Source: Rapana venosa
Lineage: Eukaryota > Mollusca > Gastropoda > Neogastropoda > Muricidae
Assembly (NCBI GenBank): GCA_028751875.1
Contig: CM054140.1
Coordinates: forward strand, 13,445,771 to 13,509,770
Direction of reading: 5' to 3'
DNA length: 64,000 bases
Below the pieces are notes generated by a model. The model made no database searches, was not told the origin of the DNA, and saw nothing but the letters and a program-made list of their open reading frames with translations. The stretch's first letter is position 1; each line of letters starts with the position of its first letter. A program made the position numbers and the translations under genes. Positions 22,050 through 34,250 of the stretch are shown one piece after another.

Positions 22050-23545
22050 TTTCCAAGCATTTGTCTAGATGCTATTATCACTATGGTACTACATCCAATA
22101 TTGCCATGGGATTAAATAAATGGATTTACCAAGACCAGTAACAAATTCAGATGCTAAATCAAATTACTGTCGTTGGCTGCTTTTTAGTTTCAATTATAAA
22201 CATTTTTTTCTGTTTTAGTTTAGACTACTAATGTTTAAATTGCTTTTGTCAGTTTTGTGATTTGGTGTCACACATGATAATTGATAGCATTTCTCGCCAT
22301 TTGCCATCAGTGGCATTATACTTGATACTTCTGACTGTTGAAAAAAGGTTTCATTCAATATGATTCATGATGAATTATCATTATGTCACTGTCACCAGAG
22401 ATTATAAATTTGTGTCCTTTTTCTGGCTTAAGATAGATTTTTCAGCACACTCAGTGATATTATTATTATATATTATATATATTTCAGTTATTTGTCTGCA
22501 GGGAGTTCTAAAAAGTAAGATTTCATCACAGTACAAACTATGTGAACATGCAGTTGTTGACAAAATTTTTGAATTGATTAATTAAAGTTTTAAACCTAAC
22601 CTCTTATGCCTGGACCAAAATTGTTTCAATGGCAAATTATTTGTCAGTGAGCATAAAGTGGGTCACTGTATGTAACAACCTTAGCAGCAAAGGGGAATCA
22701 TGAGATACTTTTGAAATTGAAGGCATTGATGGTGGATTGCTGCCCTGAGTTGATGCGGTGCTGTTTTGTTTTTCATGTTTGTTTTGTTGTATAATGGTTT
22801 GATCCACAACAGCACAAGCTGAATTTTCTTGTGTCCTTGAAAGTTAAAACTAAGTTTTCTTTTTTTTGCCACATTTGCCCTTGTGATTACCTCTTTGTAT
22901 GTAACAAATGAAAACAAATTATTACTTAGCAAAATTAGAACTAACTAGTAACTTGTACCTTCTGCATTTCCAAAGGCAAAGCACTTTTTTCCTTCCAAAA
23001 TCAGCACTTGACAAATTGTCCATTTTAGTTTCAGTTTATGCATCATTTTTCTCTAGTACTGGTCGTTTAGTTTCATTTTCTGGACAACATACTCCTGACC
23101 TTGCTGTTAAAAAAAAATGTTATCTTCATTTTTCTCTTCATTTTCTGAGTTAGTAAATTTATTTTGTAAATCTTGGAAAAAGCATACTTTTCTAATTAAT
23201 CTAAGTGTTGTCCTAGCAGAAAATAATTATAGCATTTTTGTTTAGATTTTGTATTTAATTTGAAAACGGCATGGACAATAGTCAATAATGTGATTTAGTT
23301 TGATCAGCGATTTTATTGTAAATTACTACTTTTTAAGTGTATTGATACTATCAGTATCATGCTGTCTTAGTTTAAAAACTAAAGCTGGCAGATGCACTTC
23401 AGGTGAAGAAAGAATCCTGAAAATCATTGAACTCCTGAAATAAGTGAAAATCTACTTGTAACTAATGTAAGAAGTGAACACGAACATACAGAGACGATTA
23501 TTGAATAAAGTATCATGGTTTAATTTAATAAAATAAATCTAGAAT

Positions 23546-23825
23546 GCTCAAAATTACTTGATTTCTTGTCTCTTTCGTCACTTTATGTGTTATGTTAGCA
23601 GAAGATCTAATACTAAGAATAAGATACTATTTTTTAACTTCAAGGATGAGAGATTAGACCAGACACTGAGTACTTAAAGACTAAAGCTCAAAATTACTTG
23701 ATTTGTTGTCTCTTTTGTCAATTTATGTGTTATGTTAGCAGAAGATCTAATACTGAGAATAAGATACTCTTTTTTAACTTCAAGGATGAGAGATTAGACC
23801 AGACACTGAGTACTTAAAGACTAAA
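23546..23825. repeat. 140-bp tandem duplication
   Basis: Two head-to-tail copies, 23546-23685 and 23686-23825, beginning gctcaaaattacttgattt and ending tacttaaagactaaa. They differ at only a handful of positions. Confidence 0.95.
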
Positions 23826-24000
23826 AGTATATATTTTTTAAACAGTCTTTGGTTTATCATGTAATTTATTTTTGACTCTTGGGTCAAGTTCTATAGAAAT
23901 AGAATCACTGATCAGAATGAGAATGATAACACTCAAAAGACAAGAGTTTGTGCACTAAACAAAACAAAAAAACGCCTGCTGCTATTAGTGCTAAAGTATG

Positions 24001-24130
24001 GGGATGCTTGGCAGCTTTTTTGGTATGGATAGCATCCCCACCTTCTGGAAATTCTGTGCAAAAAATGTCCATTTTTCTATCACTCTTTTTGTTTCTGTCT
24101 CTTCCCGTACCTTTCACTTCAGCTGTTTCT
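24001..24130 (-). repeat. LINE-Y 3' UTR fragment
   Basis: The + strand words tatggatagcatccccacc, ttctggaaattctg and the following TC-rich sequence match 53395-53520, the presumed LINE-Y 3' UTR. Confidence 0.5.
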
Positions 24131-25218
24131 CTTGCTTATCTGCCTTCACAGTCAAATCGCCTAGCTTTTTTTCAAGAAAATCGTTGTAATAATCTAATAT
24201 TCTCTCTTTTTTCTCTCTTCCTTTCAGACACTTTGCCTGTGTTCAGTATTGTTTTGTTCTGGCAACCAGGTACTGAAGTTGCAAACACTGGGATGGGCAT
24301 AGGATGTCCATTCTGCAGTGCTATTTGCCCATGTACTGATATGGCATTTTTCTCATTTATTATTGTTTTTACATTGATGTGTTTATTAATTTAATTATGC
24401 CTTTTTTTTTTGTAACCAGGGTGTGGTAAATCAAGCGGAATGGCTGGTATTCTCGGCACAGCCTGGTATTTATCAACTTTGGAAACGATTAAGGTATCAA
24501 GATAGTCATAAAATTTGCTCCATTTTTTGTCTTTTTCAGACTGATGCCGTGATGGTGTTGGATGTTTGAAGGGATTGGTTGGTATTGCTGTTGAACTTGA
24601 GATGTTATTGGAGGTGCACAAATTCAATAAGGTGACAGCCCTTGAATGACCTTTGGTGGGGCTAGCCGCCATAAACATGAGAAGTATTAATACTATTAAA
24701 AATTTATTAACTTGTTTACTGTCTTTTGAGTACACTGTGCATTTTAATTTTTATTTTGTGTTCACTATTTATCTGGTTTTTTTACACTGTGATGATGGGT
24801 AACATCAGAGATTAAACTCAGAGCATTATAATTGTTAAGTGGTCTTTGAGTAATGTAATTTGTATGATATAAACTTTGCTGTACATAATCAGTGTGTGTG
24901 TGTGTTTATGGAATAAAAAGGGTCAGTATTGAAAGTAAAAGTAGGCGAGGGTAGAAAGTTTACATTTTAAAAAAAAGTCAATCTTTTTATTTATTGTTTA
25001 AATAGAATTTTACTAAGTTTGTATTTATTTTAATGATTCTATCTCTTCTGGTTTGTTGGTGACGTTTTTGTTGTTGAGTTTTGGGTGTGTTTGGTTGTTT
25101 TTTAATGGCACAGGTTTTTTAGCACCATCTCATTTTCAAGTAAGTTAAATACATAATGATAATAGTTTGAAAAGCCACAATCACTGCTGGCAAGCATTGA
25201 AGCAGTGATGGAGCTAAC
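24131..25218. other. AT-rich stretch, no gene called
   Basis: Includes a minus-strand frame at 24391-24735 and a splice-bounded + strand segment at 24420-24493; both were considered and not called (see the rejected list). Confidence 0.4.
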
Positions 25219-25385
25219 CTCACTTATCCCGCAGTCCCTTGAACCGTGGGGGCTCTAATGAAGATTTTGCAACTAGCCTCCTCCACTCCCTGCAGTCCTC
25301 TGCTTTCTGTAGCAATTCGTTCCACTCAAGACCAGTCCACTCTCTGATGTTGTCTTCTGTTGTGGAGCTAACATGCAGTACTTGA
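25219..25385 (-). pseudogene. LINE-Y C-terminal reverse-transcriptase fragment
   Basis: The minus frame reads NIREWTGLEWNELLQKAEDC then REWRRLVAKSS and stops. The pattern NI-xWTG-...-L-xxAED-xxWRRLV is typical of the extreme C-terminus of non-LTR retrotransposon pol proteins. The same segment occurs at 30088-30292 and 53590-53700. It is 5' truncated and dead. Confidence 0.8.
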
Positions 25386-25667
25386 ATAAATAAATTTGTC
25401 TCGACTAGAGCTACCAATTCAACCCAGAAAGCACAACCGTTATGGTCTTCCTCACTATGGGTACACTATTTTACCACCCAAACACTCAGTAGTTTGCATT
25501 GCATACTAGGTATTTCATAACATCCATGCCACAGACTTTATATAAGGTGACCTACTCTTCTAGTTTCTCTGAAAGTTAGTTTTGTTTTTAAGTATTTGCA
25601 GGATGTGTGTACAGTGTAGGCGCATACATGTATGGAATTTTATTTTTTTACTGTAGTTTTAGTGGGG

Positions 25668-25772
25668 GTCTTGGCTAGAACTTCATGGTTCATTTGTGGT
25701 GAGATTTTTGCATACAGCTGTTTTTGCCCACCAAGATAGCCACATATCAACTTCAGGGATGATGTCTGAAAA
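25668..25772 (-). repeat. SINE-D 3' block
   Basis: In + orientation: ggctagaacttcatggttca ... ggtgagatttttgcata ... tttttgcccaccaagatagc ... tcagggatgatgtct. Moderately diverged; no head. Confidence 0.75.
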
Positions 25773-26216
25773 AACCCAAAATCTTTTTTGATATAATATC
25801 TAGTCTTAGTGGTAAGACCTTGTAACCAATGGGAATCAGGAGCAATGCTAACTCAATGGAAAAAAAATACCTTCAGTCTGTTTTGTGGAGTCTAACACTG
25901 TTAACAGATGAGTCCAAATCACAAGTGCAACATTTTAAGTTTTATTAACCACTGAGCCATAGATCTGCCCTCCTTGGCTTAGTTACAATTCATGAAAGCA
26001 TCATCATGACTGACCGAGTCTTTTACTGTATACATACATAATCAACTTATCCAGATTTATTTTGTTTTGTTTTTTCTAATTCTATGCTTGAAATTTTCTA
26101 GGGAGAGCATACCAGTGACCACAGTACAGTGCCTCCCTTTTATTTCCCATTTGAAATGATTGTGATCTATATGTTTTGTTGGAAAAAAAAATTTTAAGTA
26201 TTTTTTTCATAAGGGT

Positions 26217-26292
26217 TTTGTTTTGTTTGGTTTTGTTTGTTTGGTGGGTTGTTGTTGGTTTGTTTGTTGTTGTTTTTTTGGGGTGGGGGGTT
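26217..26292. repeat. GTTT/GTTG low-complexity tract
   Basis: T/G-rich simple sequence ending in a G run. Confidence 0.8.
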
Positions 26293-26691
26293 GGCAGTAT
26301 AGCTAGTGTTTCGCTGTAAACTACGTTTGTATATATAACAAAAATAAAAAGGAGAAAAGGAGGAGATTATCATTATAAAAAGAAGGAAATGGTTTAAGGT
26401 TTGATGGAGATTGTAAAATTCTAAAATAGCTATTGAGGGTGACCCTCAACCTCTGCTGAAGATTGTTCTTTATTTGGTGGTGCTGGTATATATGTCTATG
26501 TCATATGCATTTGTGTGTGTGAGTTATTGTAGTTTGTGATGAAAATATGGATGATTGAAACATGATTTTTTTCTCTTGATGTGATCATGTGGTGTAGGTC
26601 CCAATACAGGCTCTGTGGTTGCCTGAGTATATTATAACATGATGTAAAAGGATTATGAATGAATATAATGTACATGTATATATATATGAAT

Positions 26692-26845
26692 GAATAGTGA
26701 ATGAATGACCCAGAATGAACTGAAAAGTAAAAAAGAAAAAAAATCCTGTGAATGAATGACCAAGAATAAACTGAAAATTAAAAAAAGAAAAAATCCTGTA
26801 AATGAATGACCCAGAATGAACTGAAAATTGAAAAAAGAAATCCAA
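26692..26845. repeat. about 54-bp tandem repeat, 3 copies
   Basis: The unit contains gaatgaatgacccagaatga then actgaaaa, an A-rich stretch and aatcctgt. The minus-strand frame through it repeats a Phe/Ser-rich motif with no other support. Confidence 0.9.
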
Positions 26846-27957
26846 ACAGGCAAAACTAGTTCTTTGTTAATTTTTTTTTTAAACCCTCCATTTTGTGAAT
26901 TTATGTTTTTCATCGATATCAGATTCTAGATGATTTTTTTTTTTTTTTTTTTAAATTTCTGTAATGCAACTATATTGATGAACTTGTAGAGGCAGCCACC
27001 AGTGTTCTAAATTGAAGTATTAAAAAAACCAACCCAACACTGGCAACTTTGTGGAAGAATACATAATATACATCAGACTTTTTTAAATTTATTTGATAGG
27101 TAATGGAAACAAGTAATTCATTGCTTCATTCATTCCATATCTTTGCTGAAAAGCACTGAAACAGGTCTTTACTTCAAATCAGTAGTTGGTCTGATTGAAA
27201 TGTTCATGAATGCTAATTTTTTTGTGGTTTATTTTTCTCCTTTTTGAATTTGAACATACACATATTTTCAACTTCAATTGAATAAATGAATTTGCCTTTC
27301 ATCAGCTATTGTGTGTTTGTGTTTATGCGCATGTGTCAGCTCAGAAAGACAGGGAGGGTGTATTATTATACGTTTTCATATAAATTTCTAAACATAGAGG
27401 GTGTATTATTGGTATACAATGAGTTGTGTATAATGCTTGTACTAGTAACACATGCATGATCAAGAACAAACTAGGTAATAAGACAAAACTGCTTTTTTAA
27501 GATTTCATGAGTGGATTTACACACACACATATGTAAGAATAAGAATCTGCTTTTTGAAGCAGTCACTCGGATACCATCAACCATGGATTGCATGCATTTG
27601 GTGTTGACGTGGTCAACATGTTTCAGATCAGAGTTTCAAGTCGACCGCTCTCATGTCCCTCAAGTTAAAGCACTCAGTTGCTATATTTGTTATATACATA
27701 GCCATTTCTGCTTTTTATTTTTAAAGACTTTACTATTTAATTACGATAAGCAGATTTATTCTATAAATTCTATTGATAATGCTTCGTTTTAAAAGCAAAA
27801 TAGTGCACAAAGTAAATCATGTTTAGAAATAAGCCATTATGTAATTATATACTTTGTATTATTTATAGAAAGCCGATACTGAAATTGTTAAATAGAATGG
27901 TGGTGGCGGCGCCAAATTGAGCATTTTTTAAATTTTTCTTTCTATTTTTAAGGATTA
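26846..27957. other. AT-rich stretch
   Basis: Poly-T at 26934-26952; nothing coding or repetitive recognised with confidence. Confidence 0.45.
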
Positions 27958-28145
27958 AACACTCAGGTGCTTTTATACATCTAATTCCCATGTGCATACG
28001 ATTTTAAATTTTATCAATTCCCACCAGCACAAATGACCTACTCTTCCCAAAGGCAGAACATGTTCTAACGTGGGCACAATGTACAACATGTGTTCGCACA
28101 CACGATCCTGGTTTATAGTCTCATCTGAAGCAAGGACATTCCCCA
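27958..28145 (-). mobile_element. SINE-C, truncated and diverged
   Basis: In + orientation: cactcaggtgcttttatac (hairpin), ctaattcccatgtgcatacg, cccaccagcacaaatgacct, actcttcccaaaggcagaac and ggtttatagtctcatctgaa. The head is missing. Confidence 0.8.
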
Positions 28146-28246
28146 GTATTAGCACACACCCTTGGGAGTGAGAAAAATAAAAAGAAGGGGAGGGGAAAAA
28201 TAACTGTCCAGAAAAGCCACCTCTAGTAAGTAGATGTCTGATGAAG

Positions 28247-28388
28247 ATGGAGCTAAATGCAGTGGTCAAGGCTGAACAGAGTAGGAGCTAAATGCAGTGG
28301 TCAAGGCTGAACAGAGTAGGAGCTAAATGCAGTGGTCAAGGCTGAACAGAGTAGGAGCTAAATGCAGTGGTCAAGGCTGAACAGAGTC
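28247..28388. repeat. 35-bp tandem repeat, 4 copies
   Basis: Near-identical units containing aatgcagtggtcaaggctga then acagagtaggagcta. The lack of divergence implies recent expansion. Confidence 0.95.
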
Positions 28389-28865
28389 CAGACCAAATCT
28401 CCAGTCTTATCTTTGGACTTCTCTTCTCTTCTCTCCCTTAACCTTTGCCATACACTATGAATTTTTGCATGCCAAACTGACTGGGAAAAACATCTCCCAT
28501 CTTTTAATCAGTAATACTACAAACTTGAATAGCGTCACTAGATTAAACATTACATTTGTTGGAACACATCACTACGAAGCAAACTCTCAATATTATTCTT
28601 TACATAATTATATCTTAATTGTCACAGGTTTTGTTTAGCTGTGTTCATATATTACAAGCGTTTGATTTGATGACATTTTAAGATGAAATTGACAAATATT
28701 TACAAACGTCAAAAATTATCTTCAGTGTCTACTTTTGGTACAAATCCATTAATTATGATATTGACGAATCAATCCAATAATGATCAATTTTTTAAATTTT
28801 TTTTTTATTATCTACCAACAAGCTTCTCAGTATAGAAAATCAAGAATGTGTTTCCTACAGTAAAT

Positions 28866-29036
28866 TGTATTTGTTGAATTCTACACAGCTAAACTGCTTG
28901 TAAATTTTGATTTCTCTGAAAGTTTTGTTTTACCCCAAACTGACCCACTTTACTCATTTTGTGTGTGCATGACTAGCCATCAAGCTGAAATGTCCCAAGC
29001 TATTATCTGTATCAGATGCATTTTCTGGCATTTAGT
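28866..29036 (+). repeat. copy of the left end of the 12.5-kb piggyBac-like element
   Basis: Aligns with 12483-12650: ttctacacagctaaactgc, tgacccactttactc, gtgtgtgcatgac, catcaagctgaaat. Internal or terminal fragment without a visible TTAA end. Confidence 0.6.
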
Positions 29037-29084
29037 AAACCTAGTCATTCATCTTCCAACACTGCTTTTTACATCTCACATCAA

Positions 29085-29122
<38 letters not shown>
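29085..29122. repeat. (AT)n microsatellite
   Basis: About 18 uninterrupted AT units. Confidence 0.95.
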
Positions 29123-29126
<4 letters not shown>

Positions 29127-30087
29127 ACACACAACTTTTAGTAAGTCTAATCGCTCTTCATCTTCCACTCACAATTTACAGAGAATCAATGACTACTTTA
29201 ACATGAAAGGACATGGCATCACATCATGGCTCAGTTTAAAGGCATAATTCAAACACCTTTCCCCCGAAGGTGTGTGTGGTATTAAGTCTGATACCAAATG
29301 CTTTTCAAAACATCCTACAATTTCCTGTCAACTGCCAACATTCCAGGCATGGCACCTAAGCAGCAAACTACAAAAACAAATTTGATAGCAACATCAACAC
29401 TTGAGCTGGCCTGGTTTCCACAAATCTGATGATACATCTTGAATGATTTTTGCATTACTTTGCTTAGGTTTAAATCCACGCTTTAGTGAACTTAGATTTA
29501 CGTTAAGTAGTAAAGAGTATAGCATGTGCAAGCATATTCATTTCTGACAAGCATTTGAATAATTTGAATGTCAGAAAGTTGTCTGCATATACTTGGACAT
29601 CTAATGTAAGGAAGTGTTGAGAGAGAAACGATGAGAGGGAAGGAGAAAGGTGTATGTGCATCTGAGATCTTGTACATATACTTTACACTAATAAACGCAC
29701 ATACATTCATCAAAACTTACAAACCTTGGTCAAGTTTTTGTTTTATTTTTGGTCTCGATTTTTTGCTCATCTTTATTACTTTTCATCAAGTTTTGACAAT
29801 TTTTTCCCTCAACATTCTGAAATTTCCATTCTGTTTTATTTCAGCTGCGAGCCGGCTACCCAACCCTAACTCCAGTCACTCTTTGTTGGCTGAAGGGGGA
29901 GGTAGGCTTTTCCCAATGCTCTGACCAGCAGTGACACAATGACCAACCAACTGACTTTTGAACTGTCTCACCATCGTTTGACATAGAATCACAATAAAGT
30001 AAATGCTTTTAAAACACAAGTGACAAAGCTTAATTCCAGCCATATCTTTACAGCCAGAAAGCACAGATACCCTGAATCGCCTTCATC
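29123..30087. other. AT-rich stretch
   Basis: One + strand segment (29845-29900) has good splice-like borders but no other support. Otherwise nothing seen. Confidence 0.4.
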
Positions 30088-30292
30088 TATCTCGTGGGGG
30101 AAAAAATGATTTTGCAACCAGCTTCCTCCACTCCCCACAGTCCTCTGCTTTCCACAGCAATTTGTCCCTCTCATGGCCAGTCAACTCTGATGTCTTCCTA
30201 TTGTTTTCTCCGTCTCATCTCCCTCCTTGTTCTGGTCGCTGTAGAAGTCTTGGCCAGTCCAAATGTTTGTGATGTGCCTATACCACTTTAGT
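30088..30292 (-). pseudogene. LINE-Y C-terminal fragment
   Basis: In + orientation attttgcaaccagcttcctc, cactccccacagtcctctgc and gtcttggccagtccaaatgt match both 25219-25340 and 53600-53790, the antisense of the LINE-Y pol C-terminus. Interrupted by frameshifts. Confidence 0.75.
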
Positions 30293-30944
30293 TTGCACAT
30301 TTTCACTGAAGGTAGCTCTTATGTTCTGATGGCAGTTTCAATTCTGACACCTTGAATAATTAAGTGCAAAGCATCAGCTTTAGTTTTAAAGAGAGGGTGT
30401 TGTGCAAAGCTTGTGCTTTTCTCAAGAAAGTCAGTTGGGTAGTCATATGCCAGTGGTGTGTGCTCACCACTTCAATTTTAATAAACTACCTAAGGTATAA
30501 AATTATCAATTATGTACAGGGCCATTCTGAAATACAGGAAAAATGGAAATACTGGTTACAGAAAATTCTCTAAAGAAACAAGCAACATTTTCTCCAGTCA
30601 TTTAGGTGGGCAAGCTTGGGTTTATAACATGTGATATAGGTAATTAAACTGGATTGCATAAGTCTATCCACACCTTCATACATCTCCAGTTGGGGTTCTA
30701 GAACAATCAAATGGGTTTGGGGGGAATGAAGGGTCTTATATGATTTAAATGCACTAACAGCGAAAAACAAAAAAAGAATGGGACACTTTTTGAGTGCTTT
30801 CCTTCCCCTTTATAGGGGAAGCACAAAGCACTTCATGAGAAAAAGTCAAAAGCAATACACTGAAATACATAAAATACCACCCATACAGTACAGTGAAATA
30901 AATTGCGATATAAACAATGTACATAAACACTGATCACAATACTA

Positions 30945-31350
30945 CTCACAGTTCAGTGAAATTGTGATATAAACAATGTACATAAACACTGATCACAATA
31001 CTTCTCACAGCACAGTGAAATAAATTGTGATATAAACAATGTACATAAACACTGATCACAATACTTCTCACAGCACAGTGAAATAAATTGTGATATAAAC
31101 AATGTACATAAACACTGATCACAATACTTCTCAGTTCAGTGAAATTGTGATATAAACAATGTACATAAACACTGACCACAATACTTCTCACAGTTCAGTG
31201 AAACTGTGATATAAACGATGTACATAAACACTAATATTACTACTCATACAGTACAGCGAAATAAATTGTGATATAAACAATGTACATAAACATTAATACT
31301 ACTCATACAGTACAGAGAAATAAATTGTGATATAAACAATGTACAAACAC
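30945..31350. repeat. about 60-bp tandem repeat, roughly 7 copies
   Basis: The unit contains gtgatataaacaatgtacat then aaacactgatcacaatact and cacag(c/t)(a/t)cagtgaaa. Periods vary by a few bases through indels. The minus-strand frame through it has no stop codons but is repeat-generated. Confidence 0.93.
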
Positions 31351-33245
31351 TGATAACTGCTGGAACCCAAAAGCAAAAACATGCTACTAGCAAAATGGGT
31401 TTCCCAATTCACCCTTTCAAGGGGGTAAAAATGAACTGGAAGCAGCTTCAAATGCAATATTTGAGAACATGGAACATGACACTAATTTTCACCCTGGAAT
31501 AATAGAAAATAGGGGGAAGGGGCAACATAACAGCGTGGAAGGTTATTACTGCATAACTTTAAAGAATCTACCAAATACTGTGCAAAACCAATGTCTAAGA
31601 ATTTCAAATAAAGAGGATAGGTTAAAGACATTATTTAAGCCATGTTCTTCAGGTTGTTATGATCAAGAAATAATACAGGAAACAAGCTACACACATGAAT
31701 AATACTATCCATTTGAAGGTGAAAAATGTGGGCATTGCTTGCAATGGTTACATGCAACTAAACTAAACAACTACCCAGGTCAAGTCGAGAAATTCAAGCC
31801 TCTCAAGTATCGAAACATCAAATGCAAAATTAAAAAACCAACCCCCCCCCCTCCCCCCAAAAAACCATTGAACATGTAGATTTAAAAGCATTATAATTCA
31901 AGAAAGGGCACTATTGTGTTTGGAAGAAAATTGTGTGAAAGTTGGGGGGGGGGGGGGGGGGGGGGGGTTGTCACACTTAGTTTTATTATGCTTGCCGTTT
32001 ATGCAGAGGAAGAAGAAAAAAAAAGAGGTCAAGCAATTCCATGGCAGAAATGGAAACCATTTAACACACATGTCCCTTGCAGCTGGGGAACAGACTAGCC
32101 CAATACAGGCAAATGCTTCATGAGCAAAACCATAAGTCATAAACTTTTAACAATTGTGTTGGGCTGTGCTGGAATAATACTCTATGGTACAGTGGTTAAC
32201 ACCGCAGTTGAAAATACCCAAATTTTACCATCTACAATGCAAAATCGGGCTTCAGCTATGAACTGCTTCACTTGATACTCGGTACTTCAAATCCAGTACC
32301 AAAAAAAACAAAACCCAAACAAAAAACCCACCCTAAAATGAACAGCTTTTGGTAATTACATCCAAGAAAACCATGTTAAATGTTTCAATAAAAAATAACA
32401 GACTGACAAGGAGAAAACTGGAAAAGGCATGCGATATAAATCGAAATAAGTTTTTTTTTTAATTTAAAAAATAAACGCAGGACTAGTTGTTGACCAGCAT
32501 TTCTTGCTGAAATTCATGTTTTTCTCCTACTTGGAAGTAAAAAAACCACCAAAAATCATCAATACTGCCCAAACATTTTATAAATACAACTGCTTGTAAA
32601 AAGTTTATGGCCAACTAAAAAACAAACCAACCACACACACACAAACATGTTCAACCATTTTCTAGTTTCACACAACCCATGTTTCTTGATAGCACATAAG
32701 TAAAAGTATGAAGGGCAGAACAAAACCACACCACAACCTGTACCACACTGTATTATCAAAATGATCTAGAATACATCATTTCACATTTGCTACACTGGCA
32801 TTTTAGAATACACACATTTGACATGAAGCTCTTTACTCTCACAAAAGCATAAATGGACCCAACAGATACAGTACAAAGGTTGCACAATGCAAAAAAACCC
32901 ACAAGAAATCATGCACAATGAGCATTTTTGTTATGAAAAATCTTTCACTTTAGTCATACCAATGCTACCAAGTTTTCTGTGGGGCCTCCAATCTTTGTTC
33001 CCACTCATTTCTTCTTTCACTCTATTTCTTCTAACCCCGTTTTCTCTTTTTTTGTACTTCCAATTTATTTTTTGGTTCATTTGTTCCAAATTGCATTGTA
33101 TAGCCTCAAACTTCTTTTCCTTTTTTTTTTCCTTCTCAGATAAAACAAAAACCCACACACACAAAAAAAAACCCTCACAAAAGGCTGCGATTGAGAATAC
33201 ATGTGCTGACAATGTAAAATTCTGCTCAGAGGGATGCAGAAAAAA
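31351..33245. other. unassigned A/T-rich stretch
   Basis: Contains C runs at 31841-31857 and a 25-bp G tract at 31944-31968. Short A runs are frequent. No gene recognised. Confidence 0.45.
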
Positions 33246-33538
33246 GGTAAAGGCATTCCCATAACCTATGTGGCTGTTGGGGAGCAAAGTGTTGGAGACC
33301 TTAGCTTCTCTAGGGGCCGGCATCTTGAGGACAGCGCATATATTCTGCCCTTATCTCCCTCACTGCTCTACTTTCCTCGACCCTAAAGAGGGCAGGAACC
33401 CATTCAGAGCTGTGTGAACTGGGGGACTATACTGAAGCTGAAACAAACGGCTACCCATCTACTTGGTAGCCAAGCTCAGTGCTACTTAACCATAATTTGT
33501 GGAAAGCGAGTGCTCTTACCACTAAAGCTATCCTATCC
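33238..33538 (-). mobile_element. SINE-A, diverged copy
   Basis: In + orientation: ggtaaaggcattcccataac, tctctaggggccggcatctt, ccctaaagagggcaggaacc, cattcagagctgtgtgaact, then a 5S-like part (cggctacccatctacttggt, agctcagtgctacttaacc) and a tRNA-like end (gtgctcttaccactaaagct). The order equals the younger copies at 38991-39280 and 61046-61347. Confidence 0.85.
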
Positions 33539-33766
33539 CTTCCCCTAATTATTCAATCATGCATTCTAAAACTAGCACCCCCTACTTCCACTTTTGAATA
33601 CTTTTAATCTTTGATAAATTTTTTCAAAATGATTGAGAAGTTGTAAATGGTTACCTGCCATTTTTTCTCTACTACTATTTCTGCATTAATAATTTTGAAT
33701 AAACCTTCTTCTAAAATGCAGCCACTCCCCTTCAAATGATTAATTGTATCATAAAACCAGCACCCT

Positions 33767-33778
33767 CTACCCCCCCCC

Positions 33779-33809
<31 letters not shown>

Positions 33810-33830
33810 ACCCCACCCCCCCCCCACTTC
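33767..33830. repeat. poly-C tract
   Basis: Over 50 bases almost entirely C, the longest homopolymer-like tract in the window; the adjoining 33540-34020 is generally C-rich. Confidence 0.92.
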
Positions 33831-34047
33831 AAATAAACTTTCTGCATGGCTCTCCATCCCCCACCCCATCCTCCTCCCCTGAACCTATTCAAAAAGTGAC
33901 TGCCTACCCCTACCTCTATCCTCAGTCACTACACCTCTTTCCCCACCCTTTTCATATACCAAAACATTCTAGCACCCACTCTACCTTACCACCCCCCCCC
34001 CCCTCTCCATAAAATTCTAGCACCCTTGTACCATCAACCTCATCCTT

Positions 34048-34250
34048 TAGACAAGACTAAAACCCAAGGTCCTGTGTGTGAATGCATGCAGAACATCTTG
34101 TGTACACATCAAAACCTGTTCTGCTTTTTGGAAAAGTAGGCCACCAAGTGCCAGTGGAAATCACAAAATTTACAAAACCACACGCACACAGGGACTGTAT
34201 GTAATAAAACACGCGAGCGCTTATTCCATTATCCACAAAATTGAACAAAT
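34048..34250 (+). mobile_element. SINE-C, 5' truncated
   Basis: gacaagactaaaacccaagg, gaatgcatgcagaacatctt, ctgttctgctttttggaaaa, gtaggccaccaagtgccagt and gcgagcgcttattccattat follow the SINE-C order. The 3' hairpin is retained as a gcgagcgc variant. Confidence 0.82.

Larger units (their letters stand above)
21001..23545 (+). other. AT-rich region downstream of BLCAP, probable 3' UTR in part
   Basis: No supported coding sequence. An ATTAAA lies at about 21229 and AATAAA at 23514-23519, either of which could end the BLCAP transcript. The stretch is nearly free of the SINE families that litter the rest of the window, consistent with transcribed UTR, but this is inference. Confidence 0.4.

Noticed and set aside
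24420..24493. Plus-strand segment with excellent acceptor and donor-like borders
   Set aside because: Two frames are open over only 74 bp and no neighbouring exon joins it convincingly.
24391..24735. Minus-strand 114-codon frame with a signal-peptide-like start
   Set aside because: KFLIVLILLMFMAAS resembles a signal peptide, but there is no Kozak context, domain or splice support, and the sequence is AT-rich. Chance is more likely.
29845..29900. Plus-strand mini-exon candidate after ttctgttttatttcag
   Set aside because: Good splice-like borders but too short and without any partner exon or protein similarity.
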